From: Streptomyces sp. NBC_01116
Lineage (GTDB): Bacteria > Actinomycetota > Actinomycetes > Streptomycetales > Streptomycetaceae
Direction: 5' to 3'
DNA: 64,000 bases
Assembly: GCF_041435495.1 (NCBI RefSeq)
Contig: NZ_CP108644.1
Coordinates: 124,001-188,000 of the forward strand
Position numbers and translations under genes: made by a program. The notes beneath the pieces are model-generated. The model made no database searches. It worked only from the letters and a program-made list of their open reading frames with translations, and was not told the DNA's origin. Shown here piece by piece: positions 46,098-55,988 of the stretch. Each line of letters begins with the position of its first letter. Position 1 is the stretch's first letter.

Positions 46098-46817
46098 TCA
46101 GCGGGTTCTGTAAGTGCCCCCGTTCACGTGCAGCACCTGTCCCGTGATGTGACGGGCTCCGGAAGAGGCGAGGAAGGCGGCCGTGGTGGCGACGTCGGCG
46201 GGGGTGCCGGCGCGGCCCGTCGCCGTGGCGGCGACGAGGGAGGTGCGGCGGGCTTCCGGGAGGCGGTCGCGGAAGAACTCCGTGTCGGCGATGTAGCCGG
46301 GCGAGACGACGTTCGCGGTGATGCCGCGTGGGCCGAGCTCGCGGGCCAGATCAAGGTTCCAGGCGGCGAGCCCCGCCTTGGCGGCCCCGTAGGAGCCGGC
46401 GCCCTGGTCGGCGGCGATCGAGCCGATGTGGACGACCGCGCCGCCGGCGGCGAGGCGGTCGTCCAGCGCCTTCGTGGTCAGTGCGGCACTCACCAGGTTC
46501 GTGTCCAGGTTGGCGCGGAAGTCCCGGGCGTAGGCGGCCAGGTCCGTGGCTCCGTCGCTGTCGAGGTCGGTGTTTCCGCCCGCGTTGTTCACAAGGACGT
46601 CGATCCGGTCCGGCAGCTCCGACAGGAGGGTGGTGAGCGCCCGGGGATCGGTGTGGTCGCACACCAGCGCGCGCACGCCGGACTTCTCTGCCAGTTCGTG
46701 GAGCGGACCGGGGCGGCGACCAGTGACGATCACCGTCTCGCCCTGCTCCGCGAAGAGCCGGGCAGTCGCCCGGCCGATGCCCGTTCCGCCGCCGGTGACC
46801 ACGATGGTGCGTGTCAT
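46098..46817 (-). CDS. Short-chain dehydrogenase/reductase
   Basis: A 239-residue classical SDR. It shows the NAD(P) loop TGGGTGIGRATA, NNAGG, the catalytic Ser in HIGSIAADQG and the Tyr/Lys in SYGAAKAG, and the C-terminal VNGGTYRTR typical of 3-oxoacyl-reductase-like members. The ATG at 46817 faces a divergent MarR gene across 67 bp that hold overlapping palindromes, so the MarR protein very probably represses this gene. The physiological substrate is unknown. Confidence 0.92.
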   Translation of the reverse strand: MTRTIVVTGGGTGIGRATARLFAEQGETVIVTGRRPGPLHELAEKSGVRALVCDHTDPRALTTLLSELPDRIDVLVNNAGGNTDLDSDGATDLAAYARDFRANLDTNLVSAALTTKALDDRLAAGGAVVHIGSIAADQGAGSYGAAKAGLAAWNLDLARELGPRGITANVVSPGYIADTEFFRDRLPEARRTSLVAATATGRAGTPADVATTAAFLASSGARHITGQVLHVNGGTYRTR

Positions 46818-46845
46818 ATGCTGACTCCGATACTTTTCATTGAGG

Positions 46846-46863
46846 TCTAAATTTAGATCTAAA
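46846..46863. promoter_or_regulatory. Overlapping palindromes, MarR-type operator
   Basis: TCTAAATTTAGA (46846-46857) and TTTAGATCTAAA (46852-46863) are both perfect 12-bp palindromes and overlap by 6 bp. They lie between divergent SDR and MarR start codons and fit the symmetric AT-rich sites bound by MarR dimers. Their position also argues that the MarR gene starts at GTG 46885 and not at the in-frame ATG 46840. Confidence 0.75.
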
Positions 46864-46884
46864 CGTACAGGCAGGGGTGGGACT

Positions 46885-47457
46885 GTGGCAAAGGAGCCCC
46901 GGACGGCGAACGGCGAGGACGGGGCGGAGCGCGCTTCAGCGCTGGACATCGCCGCCGCATGGGAACGCGAGCGCCCTGGCACTCCGTCCGACTCGATCGG
47001 GATCGTCACGCCCATCTGGCAGCTCGCCAAGCTCTTCGGCGACGACCGGCGCCGGGTACTGGCACGCGCCGAGGTGGACTCCGCGACCCTCGACCTGCTC
47101 AGCGTGCTGCGCCGCAGCGGCCACCCGTACACCCTGAGTACCCGCGAACTCGCGCGGCGCGCCCTGGTCACGGCGGGAGCCATTTCCCAACGGGTGGCCC
47201 GTGCCGAGCGGGAAGGCCTGGTGACCCGGCAGTCCGGCACCGGCCGCCCCCGTACTGTCCAGGTCACCCTGACCACGGCCGGGCACGACCTTGTCGAGGT
47301 CACTGTGGACCAAGTGCTGCTGCGTGAGGCCGAATTGATCGGAGGGCTCACGCCCGACCAGCGGAACAGGCTGACAGAGCTGCTCCATCTCCTGCTGACG
47401 GATGTACAGCAGCGCATCGGCGACGACCGCATCACTCAGGTGGGTGGCGAGGAGTGA
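46885..47457 (+). CDS. MarR-family transcriptional regulator
   Basis: A 190-residue MarR-type winged-helix protein from GTG 46885, with AGGGG upstream. The DNA-binding region is LSTRELARRALVTAGAISQR followed by the wing around VTRQSGTGRPRTVQVTLT. The flanking dimerisation helices carry acidic and Leu-rich segments (LTPDQRNRLTELLHLLL). It probably autoregulates and controls the divergent SDR gene through the palindromes between them, with release by a small ligand. Confidence 0.9.
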   Translation: MAKEPRTANGEDGAERASALDIAAAWERERPGTPSDSIGIVTPIWQLAKLFGDDRRRVLARAEVDSATLDLLSVLRRSGHPYTLSTRELARRALVTAGAISQRVARAEREGLVTRQSGTGRPRTVQVTLTTAGHDLVEVTVDQVLLREAELIGGLTPDQRNRLTELLHLLLTDVQQRIGDDRITQVGGEE

Positions 47458-47624
47458 CGAGCGCTCGGGCCGTTGGGAACGGTACCCGCTACGGCGAAGC
47501 GGGTGTCCCACAGCTCGATGAGCAGGCCGATGAGGGAGCGGCCGGACAGGACTGGCGCGATCTGGTCACCGGCCCGGTTCTGGGCATCGCCCGAATCACC
47601 GAGTCCGTGGGGTTGGAAAGGACA

Positions 47625-47981
47625 TCAGGTGCGCAGAGCGGTAATGGCATCCTCGGTGGTTGGCTTCAGGGTGAAGACTTGGTCCAGACCGACGATGCTG
47701 AAGACGCGCAGCAGATGGGTGCTCGCCCCCGCGACGTTCAGTTGGGTGCCGCTTGCCTGGGCGCGCTGGTAGGCGGTCACCAGCACGGTGATGCCGGTGG
47801 AATCGCAGTAGGTCAAGCCGGATAGATCGAGTACCAGGCCGGTGTCGGGAGTGAGAGCGATCTCGTTGAGGGCTTCCCGGAAGCTGGGAGAGGTGTGGTG
47901 GTCGAGTTCGCCGGAGACGGTCAGGACGAAGACACCGGCGGGGTGATGGTGGGTGGTCAAAGTCAGGGTCTGGTCGCTCAC
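47625..47981 (-). CDS. STAS-domain anti-sigma factor antagonist
   Basis: A 118-residue STAS protein with the phosphorylatable Ser in LTYCDSTGITVL. Such antagonists bind RsbW/SpoIIAB-like kinases when unphosphorylated and so free a sigma factor. Its ATG at 47981 overlaps the stop of the upstream phosphatase gene (ATGA). The pair therefore forms a phosphatase-antagonist module of a partner-switching pathway. Confidence 0.9.
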   Translation of the reverse strand: MSDQTLTLTTHHHPAGVFVLTVSGELDHHTSPSFREALNEIALTPDTGLVLDLSGLTYCDSTGITVLVTAYQRAQASGTQLNVAGASTHLLRVFSIVGLDQVFTLKPTTEDAITALRT

Positions 47982-49300
47982 CGGGTCTCCTGTGCGGGTG
48001 CGGTACGGGGTATGGGGACGGACAGGGCCAGTAGGGCCGTGTCATCGTTGACGCCCGGACCCAAGTGGTCCAGGAGTCTTTGGATTCCTGCAAGCAGATC
48101 GTCCGCGTCGTGCCAGGTGCCGGCTGCCAGATGCGCGGCCAGACCCTCGTCCTCGAGTCTGTCCCCGCTCGGTGTGCGGGCTTCGGTGAGACCGTCGGTG
48201 TACAGCAGCAGGGCGTCCCCCGGGCCGAGGCGTGTTGAGGTCTGGGTGAAGCGGGGTTCGGGCAGCATGCCGATGAGTTGGCCGCCGACGGTGGATATGG
48301 GGTTGATGCTGCCGTCGGCGCGTACAGCCAGGGCCGGGGGGTGGCCTCCGCCGGCGAGCGTGAGCGTGAAGGAGCCGTCTTCCGCCGGCTGCAGGATGCC
48401 GAAGATCGCAGTGCAGTAGCGGGGGTCGGTTCCCTGGTACTCGCCTTTCAGGACGCTGTCGAGGTTGGACAGGACCGTGCAGGGGTCGGGGTCGTAGATC
48501 GCGGCGGCGCGCAGCGTGTAGCGGGTGAGTGAGGTGAGGGCTGCTGCTCCGGCGCCTTTGCCACAGACGTCGCCGAGGAAGAAGGCCCAGCGGCCGTCGT
48601 CGAGGGGGAACAGGTCGTAGAAGTCGCCGCCGACCTCGTCGGCCGAAGCGGTGTGGTAGGCGGCGGCCGCGTGGAGGCCGGGGACCTTGGGCAGCGCGGA
48701 GGGCAGGAGGGTTCGCTGGAGTGTGCGCGCGAGGCGTTCGGCGGCGGCGCGCATCTGCCGTTCGGCGGCGACCGTGAGTATGGCCGACAGACGCATCTCC
48801 AGCTGGTCCATCACCAGGGCTGCGAGGTTCGCCAGGGCTGCGAGTTGCTCTTCGGTCGGCTGGCGGGGCTGGCTGTCGAGCACGTTGACGGTGCCCAGGT
48901 GGTAGCCGTCGGGGGTGGTAATGGGAGCGGCGGCATAGAACCGCACGTCCAGTTCTCCGAGGGTGGTGGCGGTGGTGGTGCGGGGGTCGGTGAGTGTGTC
49001 CGTGACGACGTAGGGGGCGCCGTGCAGGATGGCGGAGGAGCACAGCCCGGGGGTGCGGCCGGTCTCGGTGACGTTGCCCAGTCCGTCAGTGGCTTTGAAC
49101 CACACGCGGTCGCTGTCGACGATGGTGATGGCGGCGGCGGGCGCGTGGAAGATCTGGGCGGCGAGGGTGGCGATTCTGTCGAACGATCCGTCGGGCGGGG
49201 TGTCCAGTACGTGATAGCGGTGTACTGCGGCAAGGCGCCGCGTCTCGTCGGTGGGCCGGGGTGCCGGGTCCGGGCGCAAGGCAGTGCCGGTCTGTGTCAC
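47978..49300 (-). CDS. GAF-sensor SpoIIE-type serine phosphatase
   Basis: A 440-residue protein: a GAF domain at about residues 30-175 (YHVLDTPPDGSFDRIATLAA, PITTPDGYHLGTVNVLDSQP), then a linker helix (ERLARTLQRTLLP), and a PP2C/SpoIIE phosphatase domain with the metal-binding Asp residues in EVGGDFYDLF, LGDVCGKG, LLYTDGLTEAR and VNDDTALL. The GTG start at 49300 has GAGAGGG upstream. It probably dephosphorylates the co-translated STAS antagonist in response to a signal sensed by GAF. It is divergent from a second, larger module. Confidence 0.93.
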   Translation of the reverse strand: MTQTGTALRPDPAPRPTDETRRLAAVHRYHVLDTPPDGSFDRIATLAAQIFHAPAAAITIVDSDRVWFKATDGLGNVTETGRTPGLCSSAILHGAPYVVTDTLTDPRTTTATTLGELDVRFYAAAPITTPDGYHLGTVNVLDSQPRQPTEEQLAALANLAALVMDQLEMRLSAILTVAAERQMRAAAERLARTLQRTLLPSALPKVPGLHAAAAYHTASADEVGGDFYDLFPLDDGRWAFFLGDVCGKGAGAAALTSLTRYTLRAAAIYDPDPCTVLSNLDSVLKGEYQGTDPRYCTAIFGILQPAEDGSFTLTLAGGGHPPALAVRADGSINPISTVGGQLIGMLPEPRFTQTSTRLGPGDALLLYTDGLTEARTPSGDRLEDEGLAAHLAAGTWHDADDLLAGIQRLLDHLGPGVNDDTALLALSVPIPRTAPAQETR

Positions 49301-49545
49301 CGTCGCCCTCTCAAGTCACTGTGCGTGCCCACTTTCAGGGCGACTGTCTTATCCTACTGATCCGGCCACGTGACTCGGTAGAGGTGACGGCTCCGCCGGG
49401 ATGGGGGCGTCGCGTCGCCGGAGGCGAACGGATTTCCCGCTCCGCCCCGGGCCGCGAGGACCACGGGTGCTGGTGACCTGGTTGTGAGCGCGTCGAGTAC
49501 GTATGGGGGCTTCGGGTAGCCGCCTACTGGAGGAAGGGGTGCAGA

Positions 49546-52500
49546 GTGGCGGTATCGGAAGGCTCCGGGGGCCGGGCGGCGGCCGGGGACGATGTGTTCT
49601 CCGCGGACGTCGAAGTCGGGAAGGACCTTGGCGCGGTGGACTGGGCGACGCACCCTCTTGGACTGCCGGCTCTCTGGCCGCAGAGTCTGCGGACCGCGGT
49701 AAGCATTCTGCTCTCGTCACGTTTCTCCATGTGGATGGCGTGGGGGCCGGAACTGACGTTCTTCTGCAATTCCGCCTACCGGCGGGACACGCTGGGCAGC
49801 AAGTACCCCTGGGCGCTGGGACGGCCGGCGAGCGAGGTGTGGGCGGAGATCTGGGACGATATCGGCCCGCGAATCGACACTGTGCTGGGCACGGGCGACG
49901 CCACCTGGGATCAGGCCCTGCTGCTCTTCGTCCAGCGGTCGGGCTACCCGGAGGAGTCCTACCACACCTTCTCCTACAGTCCCCTGCGCGACGACACCGG
50001 CCATGTGGTCGGGATGCTGTGCGTGGTCAGTGAGGACACCGAACGGGTCATCAGTGAGCGGCGGATGGCCACGCTGCGGGACCTGGGTTCGGACCCCAGC
50101 GTGGTACGCACCGAAGAAGAGATGCTGGCCTTCTCCGGACGACAGCTCAGCCGTAACCAGGCCGACCTCCCCTTCGCGCTGACCTACCTCTACGACGACG
50201 ACGGCAGCGCCCGGCTGGCGAACACCGTCGGCATCGCGGCCGGGCACCCGGCTGCCCCGGCGAGTCTGCCGGCGGGCGGGACCGATGGACCGTGGCCCGT
50301 AGCCGCGCTCTCCCAGGGAGAATCGACGCTCGTCGCACTCGAGGCGAAGCCTTTCGCCGGGCTCCCAACGGGGGTCTGGGCCGAACCGCCCACCCACGCG
50401 CTTGTGGTGCCGCTGTTGCAACAAGGCGGCGCGCCCTACGGATTCCTCGTCGCCGGACTCAACCGGCACCGGCCGCTCGACGAAGTCTACCGAGGCTTCG
50501 TCGAACTGGTAGCGGGCCATATCGCCGCAGGAATCGCGAGCGCCCGCAGCTACCGGGCTCAGCAGCAGCGCGCCGAGGAACTTGCCGAGCTGGACAGGGC
50601 GAAGACCACCTTCTTCTCCAACATCAGCCACGAGTTCCGCACTCCGCTCACCCTGATCATGGGCCCACTCGAGGAGTTGCGCGGCCTGCTGGCGCAGGAG
50701 GGTCCGGAGGTGCGTCAGGAACTCGAGACGATCCACCGCAACGGACTTCGGATGGGCAAGCTCGTCAACACCTTGCTGGACTTCTCCCGCATCGAAGCCG
50801 GGCGGATGCAGGCGACCTACGAGCCCGCTGACCTTGCCGCCGTCACCTCCGAACTGGCCAGTGTCTTCCGCTCCGCCATCGACCGAGCCGGGCTCGGTTT
50901 CACCGTCGACTGCCCTGCCCTCGACGAGCCGGTGTACATCGACCGCGGCATGTGGGAGAAGGTGGTGCTCAACCTTCTCAGCAACGCGCTGAAGTTCACC
51001 TTCGAAGGCTCGATCGCCGTGTCGGTCCGAGCGGCGAACGGACAGGCGGTGGTGACCGTCAAGGACACCGGCATCGGCGTCCCGGCGCAGGAGATGCCCC
51101 GGCTGTTCGAACGCTTCCACCGTATCGAGAACGTCCGCTCCCGCTCCAACGAGGGCAGTGGCATCGGCCTCGCCCTCGTCCAGGAGCTCGTGGGCCTGCA
51201 CGGCGGCACAATCACTGCCGACAGCACCGAGGGCGAAGGCACCAGCTTCACTATCCGTCTTCCGTTCGGGACCACCCACCTGCCCGCCGACGCTTTCACT
51301 CCCCCGGCCGGCACCATTGCGTCGCCCTCCGCCGCCGCCCCGTACGTGCAGGAGGCCATGCGATGGCTACCGGGAGAGGAACGCGCCCGCGCAACGGCCG
51401 GTAGCGGCGACACCGTCACCGAACCGGTCACCGGACCTGGCATCCCTGCCCAGGTGCTCGTCGCCGACGACAACGCCGACATGCGTGAGTACCTGTCCCG
51501 GTTGCTGTCAGGAGCGGGTTACGACGTCCGGGCTGTCACCGACGGGATGGAAGCACTCGACGCGATTCGCACCCAAGCCCCCGACATGGTGGTCAGCGAC
51601 GTGATGATGCCGCGCCTGGACGGCCTGTCCCTGGTCGCGGCCCTGCGGACCGACCCTCGCACCGCAGCCGTCCCCGTGCTGCTGCTGTCCGCCCGGGCCG
51701 GGCAGGAAGCATCGATCGAGGGACTCCAAGCCGGAGCCGACGACTACCTCGTCAAACCGTTCGCCGCCGCCGAACTCCTCGCCAGGGTCCGGGCCAACGT
51801 CGAACTGGCGCGCCTGCGCAACCACCACGCCCGCTGGCGCACCGCGCTCGTCGACTCCCTGCAGGAAGCGTTCTTCGTCTGCGACGAGGACGGCGCGGTC
51901 ATCGAAATCAACACCGCCTTCACCGACATCCTCGGGTACGGCCCCGAAAACCTCCCCTACGCCCCGACGCACCCTTGGTGGCCGGACACCGAAACCGAAC
52001 CGGAAGCCCACCAACAGGTCGCCGACGCCTTCGCGGGCCTCCTCGACCAGAGCCAGGGCAACCACACCATCCCCGTCACACACCGCGACGGACACCGCCT
52101 GTGGATCAGTGCCACATTCAATCCGGCCCAGGACCCCGACAGCGGGCGCACCGTCACCGTCGGAACCTTCCGCGATGCCACCGCGGACCACTACGCCATC
52201 CAGCGCGAAACCGCCCTCGCATCCCTCAGTACCTGTCTGACCCAGGCCGAGGACCTGCCAGAAGCGCTGAGCACCGCCTTGGCCGAACTGAAGGAACTGT
52301 GGCACGCCTCGTCCGTGCTGGCCGCAGTCTTCGACCGCGGCGACACACCCACCCTGACCACCACCGAACAGGGCCTGCACTGGCAACAGCTGTCTGCGGA
52401 CCGCCGCCAAGCCCTCACCGTTCTGCGTGAGCGCCCTCTTCTCACCCCCACCGTGGACAGCACAGGGGCCGGTATCATCCTGGAGCACCCCGACGGCCCG

Positions 52501-53700
52501 ATGGCACTGTGGGTCGACCTCGGCAACGAGCGGCCCTTCACCAGTGAGGACGAGCTGCTGCTGTCGCTGCTGGCCGGACACCTCGCCCAGGGCCTGACCC
52601 GAGCTCACCAGATCGACCAGCAGCGCGAGATCGCCCTCGTACTGCAGCGCGCGATCCTCGGCCCCTCCCAACTTCCCGAAGGCTTCGCCGTTCGCTACGA
52701 ACCGGCCACCCGCCCCTTGGAGGTCGGTGGGGACTGGTACGACACGGTGTCCCTGCCTGACGGGCGCATAGGCATCGTCGTGGGCGACTGCGTAGGCCGC
52801 GGGCTGGGCGCGGCCACCGTGATGGGCCAGCTGCGCAGCGCCTGCCGCGCGCTGCTGCTCCAGGACGGAAGCCCCGCCCGAGCCCTCATGGCGCTGGACC
52901 ACTTCGCGGCCGGCGTCCCCGGCGCGTTGTGCACGACCGTTTTCTGCGGTGTCCTCGACCCCAACACCGGCCATCTGACGTACTCGAGCGCCGGCCACCC
53001 ACCGGGCATCCTTGCTCTCCCCGACGGCACAACATCACTGCTGGAGGGCGGCAGGTACGCCCCTCTCGCCGTCCGACCCGGTACCGCCCGCCCGGAGGCA
53101 GAATGCGACGTCCCCGCCCGGGCCACGCTGCTGCTGTACACCGACGGTCTCGTCGAACGCCGAAGGCGTCCGCTGACGACCGGCATCCACCAAGCTGGCG
53201 AAGCCGTCCAGGCAGGCCGCGAGAGCGCCGTCGACGACCTCGCCACGCAGGTCATGGAACGCCTTGCTCCGACCGGAGGCTATGACGACGACGTCGCCCT
53301 GTTGCTGTACCGGCACCCAGCCCCGCTGGAAGTGACCTTTCCCGCCGAGTCGGAACAGCTTGCCCCGGTCCGCAAGGCGCTGCGCACCTGGCTGGACCAG
53401 TGCGACCTGCCGCCCCACACCGTACAGAACGTCCTGGTCGCCGCCGGTGAAGCGTGTGCCAACGCCATCGAGCACGGCCACCGCCACAGCCCGGGAGAGA
53501 CGATCCGCCTCCGGGTTGAAGCGCTCGTGGACGATCTACATCTGTCCGTAGTGGACAGCGGCAACTGGAAACCCCCGCAGCCCGAACTCAACACCCACCG
53601 CGGCCGAGGCGTCACGCTGATGCGCGCACTCATGCAGCAGGTCACCATCACCCCAAGCCCCAACGGCACCACCGTCGGCATGCATACGAGGATCGCCTGA
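49546..53700 (+). CDS. Multi-domain sensor: PAS-GAF-histidine kinase-receiver-PAS-GAF-SpoIIE phosphatase-RsbW-like kinase
   Basis: A 1384-residue signalling protein from GTG 49546, with GGAGGAAGGGG upstream. Domain order: PAS (about 20-150); GAF (170-345); HisKA with His362 in [12 protein letters not shown]; HATPase ([19 protein letters not shown]); receiver with Asp685 in [13 protein letters not shown] and KPF; PAS (about 765-885); GAF (890-1030); PP2C/SpoIIE ([28 protein letters not shown]); and an RsbW-like HATPase ([23 protein letters not shown]). It thus combines two-component phosphorelay elements with both enzymes of a partner switch in one chain. It overlaps the next gene, a STAS protein, by 1 nt, and that is its likely substrate. 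Confidence 0.95.
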   Translation: MAVSEGSGGRAAAGDDVFSADVEVGKDLGAVDWATHPLGLPALWPQSLRTAVSILLSSRFSMWMAWGPELTFFCNSAYRRDTLGSKYPWALGRPASEVWAEIWDDIGPRIDTVLGTGDATWDQALLLFVQRSGYPEESYHTFSYSPLRDDTGHVVGMLCVVSEDTERVISERRMATLRDLGSDPSVVRTEEEMLAFSGRQLSRNQADLPFALTYLYDDDGSARLANTVGIAAGHPAAPASLPAGGTDGPWPVAALSQGESTLVALEAKPFAGLPTGVWAEPPTHALVVPLLQQGGAPYGFLVAGLNRHRPLDEVYRGFVELVAGHIAAGIASARSYRAQQQRAEELAELDRAKTTFFSNISHEFRTPLTLIMGPLEELRGLLAQEGPEVRQELETIHRNGLRMGKLVNTLLDFSRIEAGRMQATYEPADLAAVTSELASVFRSAIDRAGLGFTVDCPALDEPVYIDRGMWEKVVLNLLSNALKFTFEGSIAVSVRAANGQAVVTVKDTGIGVPAQEMPRLFERFHRIENVRSRSNEGSGIGLALVQELVGLHGGTITADSTEGEGTSFTIRLPFGTTHLPADAFTPPAGTIASPSAAAPYVQEAMRWLPGEERARATAGSGDTVTEPVTGPGIPAQVLVADDNADMREYLSRLLSGAGYDVRAVTDGMEALDAIRTQAPDMVVSDVMMPRLDGLSLVAALRTDPRTAAVPVLLLSARAGQEASIEGLQAGADDYLVKPFAAAELLARVRANVELARLRNHHARWRTALVDSLQEAFFVCDEDGAVIEINTAFTDILGYGPENLPYAPTHPWWPDTETEPEAHQQVADAFAGLLDQSQGNHTIPVTHRDGHRLWISATFNPAQDPDSGRTVTVGTFRDATADHYAIQRETALASLSTCLTQAEDLPEALSTALAELKELWHASSVLAAVFDRGDTPTLTTTEQGLHWQQLSADRRQALTVLRERPLLTPTVDSTGAGIILEHPDGPMALWVDLGNERPFTSEDELLLSLLAGHLAQGLTRAHQIDQQREIALVLQRAILGPSQLPEGFAVRYEPATRPLEVGGDWYDTVSLPDGRIGIVVGDCVGRGLGAATVMGQLRSACRALLLQDGSPARALMALDHFAAGVPGALCTTVFCGVLDPNTGHLTYSSAGHPPGILALPDGTTSLLEGGRYAPLAVRPGTARPEAECDVPARATLLLYTDGLVERRRRPLTTGIHQAGEAVQAGRESAVDDLATQVMERLAPTGGYDDDVALLLYRHPAPLEVTFPAESEQLAPVRKALRTWLDQCDLPPHTVQNVLVAAGEACANAIEHGHRHSPGETIRLRVEALVDDLHLSVVDSGNWKPPQPELNTHRGRGVTLMRALMQQVTITPSPNGTTVGMHTRIA

Positions 53701-53993
53701 TGACCACACCGCTCACCCTCACAGCCCGCAATCGATCCGACGGGACACCGTTGCTGAAGGCCGTCGGCGAGATCGACATGAGCAACACCGACGCGCTGAC
53801 CGCCGCTCTCGATGCCACCACAGGCCCACTCATCATCGACCTCACCGAAGTCGAGTACCTCGACAGCGCCGGACTGAGCGTCTTGTTCGCTCACGCCGAC
53901 CGCCTCGAACTCATCGCGGGCCCCCTCCTGACGCCTGTCCTGACGGTCTCCGGACTCGCGGATCTCACCACCACTCACGGCCCGGGCGATTAG
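53700..53993 (+). CDS. STAS-domain anti-sigma factor antagonist
   Basis: A 97-residue STAS protein with the phosphorylatable Ser in VEYLDSAGLSVLF. The ATG at 53700 overlaps the stop of the large sensor gene (TGATG). The C-terminal kinase and the phosphatase domain of that sensor could respectively phosphorylate and dephosphorylate this protein, making a closed switch whose target sigma factor lies outside the window. Confidence 0.92.
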   Translation: MTTPLTLTARNRSDGTPLLKAVGEIDMSNTDALTAALDATTGPLIIDLTEVEYLDSAGLSVLFAHADRLELIAGPLLTPVLTVSGLADLTTTHGPGD

Positions 53994-54014
53994 GGCGTCT
54001 CTTTCGGATCATGG

Positions 54015-54182
54015 CTAAGGGCTGTCCCGCAAATCCCGGTGGATCAGCGTGCGGCGTCAGATGCGGTGCATCGCACGGCGGAGGGACGTCCGCATACTGG
54101 ACGTATGGGGACGTTCCGACAACGCGGCGAGGTGCCGTAGCTGTCGCCGCGCGCCCGCCGGGAATTGCGGGACAGCCCTTAG
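54015..54182. mobile_element. MITE-like element, copy 2
   Basis: The inverse of the element at 35665-35832: same 168-bp length, same CTAAGGGCTGTCCCGC termini, with two base differences (one within the terminal repeat, giving AAATCC instead of AATTCC). It lies 20 bp after the STAS stop codon. No coding capacity. Confidence 0.85.
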
Positions 54183-54369
54183 GCGGCATCCCACTCTGAT
54201 TGAGGCCGGGCGCGGGCGTGCTCAGAGGGTCACACAAGCGCCGCCGTGCCGCGGCGCCAAGGCCGTTGGACGGCTGCAACAGAGGCGAGCAGCGCGGGGG
54301 CGCCCGAGCTGGCTCGCGCTCAGCGCACGTGATGCTGGATCCATTGATTCCCCGGTGAGTTTCGGGCGG

Positions 54370-54860
54370 GTCAGTCCTGTGGTCCGGGCGAGTTCCGTGA
54401 TGGCGGGGGCGAAGTGGTGTGTGGTGTCGGGTCCGGCGTGTGGTTCCTGGCTGGTGCTGCGGATGGTGAGGGTGTCGCCGCGGCGGGCAAGGTCGGCGCG
54501 GCCGAGGAGGCGGCCGTTGGCGAGGGGGCAGACGTAGTAGCCGTGCAGGCGGCGGTGGGCGGGTTTGTAGGCCTCGAAGACCTGGTTGAAGTCGAAGAGG
54601 CGCTGGACGCGGGGCCGGTACCAGATGAGGTTGTCGAACGGGCCGAGCATCACAGGTGCGTGGTGCGGCCGCGGCGTGCGGGGGAGGGCGTCCGGGGCCG
54701 CCCAGGCAGGACCCCAGCCCTGGACCCGGACGGGGACGAGGCCGGTGTCCGGCAGGATCGGGGCGGCGACCGTGACGGGGATGCGGAAGCAGTCGGCCAG
54801 GTCGTCGACGGTGGCGGCGCCGAGCGCTGCTCCGGCGTGGCCCACGAGCTGGGTCAGGCA
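54370..54860 (-). pseudogene. C-terminal fragment of a YcaQ-like DNA glycosylase (HTH_42 family)
   Basis: The minus strand reads GHAGAALGAATVDDLADCFR, LGPFDNLIWYRPRVQRLFDF, then VFEAYKPAHRRLHGYYVCPL and LGRADLARRGDTLTIRS. These are C-terminal signatures of winged-helix YcaQ/AlkX-type interstrand-crosslink glycosylases. The N-terminal half is absent: the frame meets an IS remnant near 54880. Loss of the N-terminal HTH region should make it inactive. Confidence 0.7.
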
Positions 54861-54886
54861 CGCACGGTCGGATTCTCGTCGGCCTG

Positions 54887-55396
54887 GCCTGCGGCTGCGA
54901 ACCTTGACGGATGTGTTCGCACACGCCCAGGCCGAAGGCATAGAGCTGCGGCTGGGCGCCACCGAGGTCCAGGTCCGCCGTCCCCGGCCAGCCGCGGCGG
55001 ACGCCGGGCTTTCGTCTCGGGGAAGGAGAAGCAGAACACGATGAAGGCCACTGTCGTCGCGCACGATGTGGGCCGCACACTCTGGACCGATGCCCTGCGA
55101 CCAGGGCGGATGCATGACGCGACCGTCGCACGCAACGAAGGCATCGGTACCTGTTTCCAACACTTCTCCGACGTGGAGGTGCTCCTGGACGACAGCTACC
55201 TCGGGCTCCGTCGCGATCAACCCGGCCAAGCGGTGACCCCGCCCAGGACGGGAAACAAGATCAACCCGTCGAACACGCCCTCGCCGACCACAAACACTGG
55301 AAGCAACTGACCCGCTGAACCCACCGCCGAGAGAACCTGCCCGCCACCTACCGGGCCATCGCAGGCCTCGTCTCCGACCGCACCACCACCGGCTGA
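54887..55396 (+). pseudogene. IS5-type (DDE) transposase remnant
   Basis: Pieces of one transposase appear in successive frames: LTDVFAHAQAEGIELRL, then RAFVSGKEKQNTMKATVVAH and LRPGRMHDATVARNEGI with a catalytic-site Asp, DDSYLGL, and finally ENLPATYRAIAGLVSDRTTT. At least two frameshifts and an in-frame TGA where a Trp is expected (KQLTR-stop-THRREN) disable it. It borders the truncated glycosylase gene and probably caused that truncation. Confidence 0.7.
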
Positions 55397-55549
55397 CAAA
55401 AACCCCAGGTCAGGCACCCCATGTTCTCCAACGCAATCACGCACCAGCTCGCTAGTCGGCTGCCGCCGCGCTGTGTGCTAAGCGGGGGCCTGGTCGCTCT
55501 GGGCCCCGAGTTGGAACACGACGCCCTGGTGGAGCGCTCAGGCGGTCCG

Positions 55550-55801
55550 CTAGTGGTCGGTGGGCACCCAAATGCCATGCCGACAGGGCCTGAAGTCCAC
55601 GAGAACCGCAGAGCGCCCGTCGATAGTGGGGTCCTCGACACATGACACGACGCTTTCCGGGCGCTCGTCACAGATCGGACATGACACGAGCGCGGGGTAG
55701 TCAGGTTGCTGAAGGACTCCGAGGAGTACCTCCTCATCCCTGCGCAGCAAAGCTGCCGCGAGGCCAGTCAGCCACGCAGCTGTCATGCGAATGCGGTTCA
55801 C
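55550..55801 (-). CDS. Small hypothetical protein with CxxC motif
   Basis: An 83-residue protein starting at GTG 55801, with GGAGG 7 nt upstream. The N terminus is VNRIRMTAAWLTGLAAALLR; the C-terminal half carries CPICDERPESVVSC and a further Cys/His near the end (FRPCRHGIW), suggesting a zinc-binding site. Short proteins of this look are common on actinobacterial integrative elements. Function unknown. Confidence 0.6.
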   Translation of the reverse strand: MNRIRMTAAWLTGLAAALLRRDEEVLLGVLQQPDYPALVSCPICDERPESVVSCVEDPTIDGRSAVLVDFRPCRHGIWVPTDH

Positions 55802-55988
55802 CACTTTTCCTCCGGGTGCTGACGTGGTGCCGGGGGTATGCGGGCGGAGTCACGGGGTATCGCTGGCTGGTCGTCCTGCCACACCAGCGGCCGTCGACGT
55901 CGGGCGCATAGATGCCGCTGCCGCCCGGGAAGGTGCAGCCGTCGTCGGGAAGCGCAACCCAGGGGTCCTCATCATCCGTGAGGGTCAC
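55734..55988 (-). CDS. Possible small hypothetical protein
   Basis: An 84-codon frame from GTG 55988 (VTLTDDEDPWVALPDDG, then FPGGSGIYAPDVDGRWCGRT) has a protein-like composition but no good ribosome binding site. Its end overlaps the neighbouring small gene by about 70 nt, so the real protein may be shorter or frameshifted. Confidence 0.3.
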   Translation of the reverse strand: MTLTDDEDPWVALPDDGCTFPGGSGIYAPDVDGRWCGRTTSQRYPVTPPAYPRHHVSTRRKSGEPHSHDSCVADWPRGSFAAQG

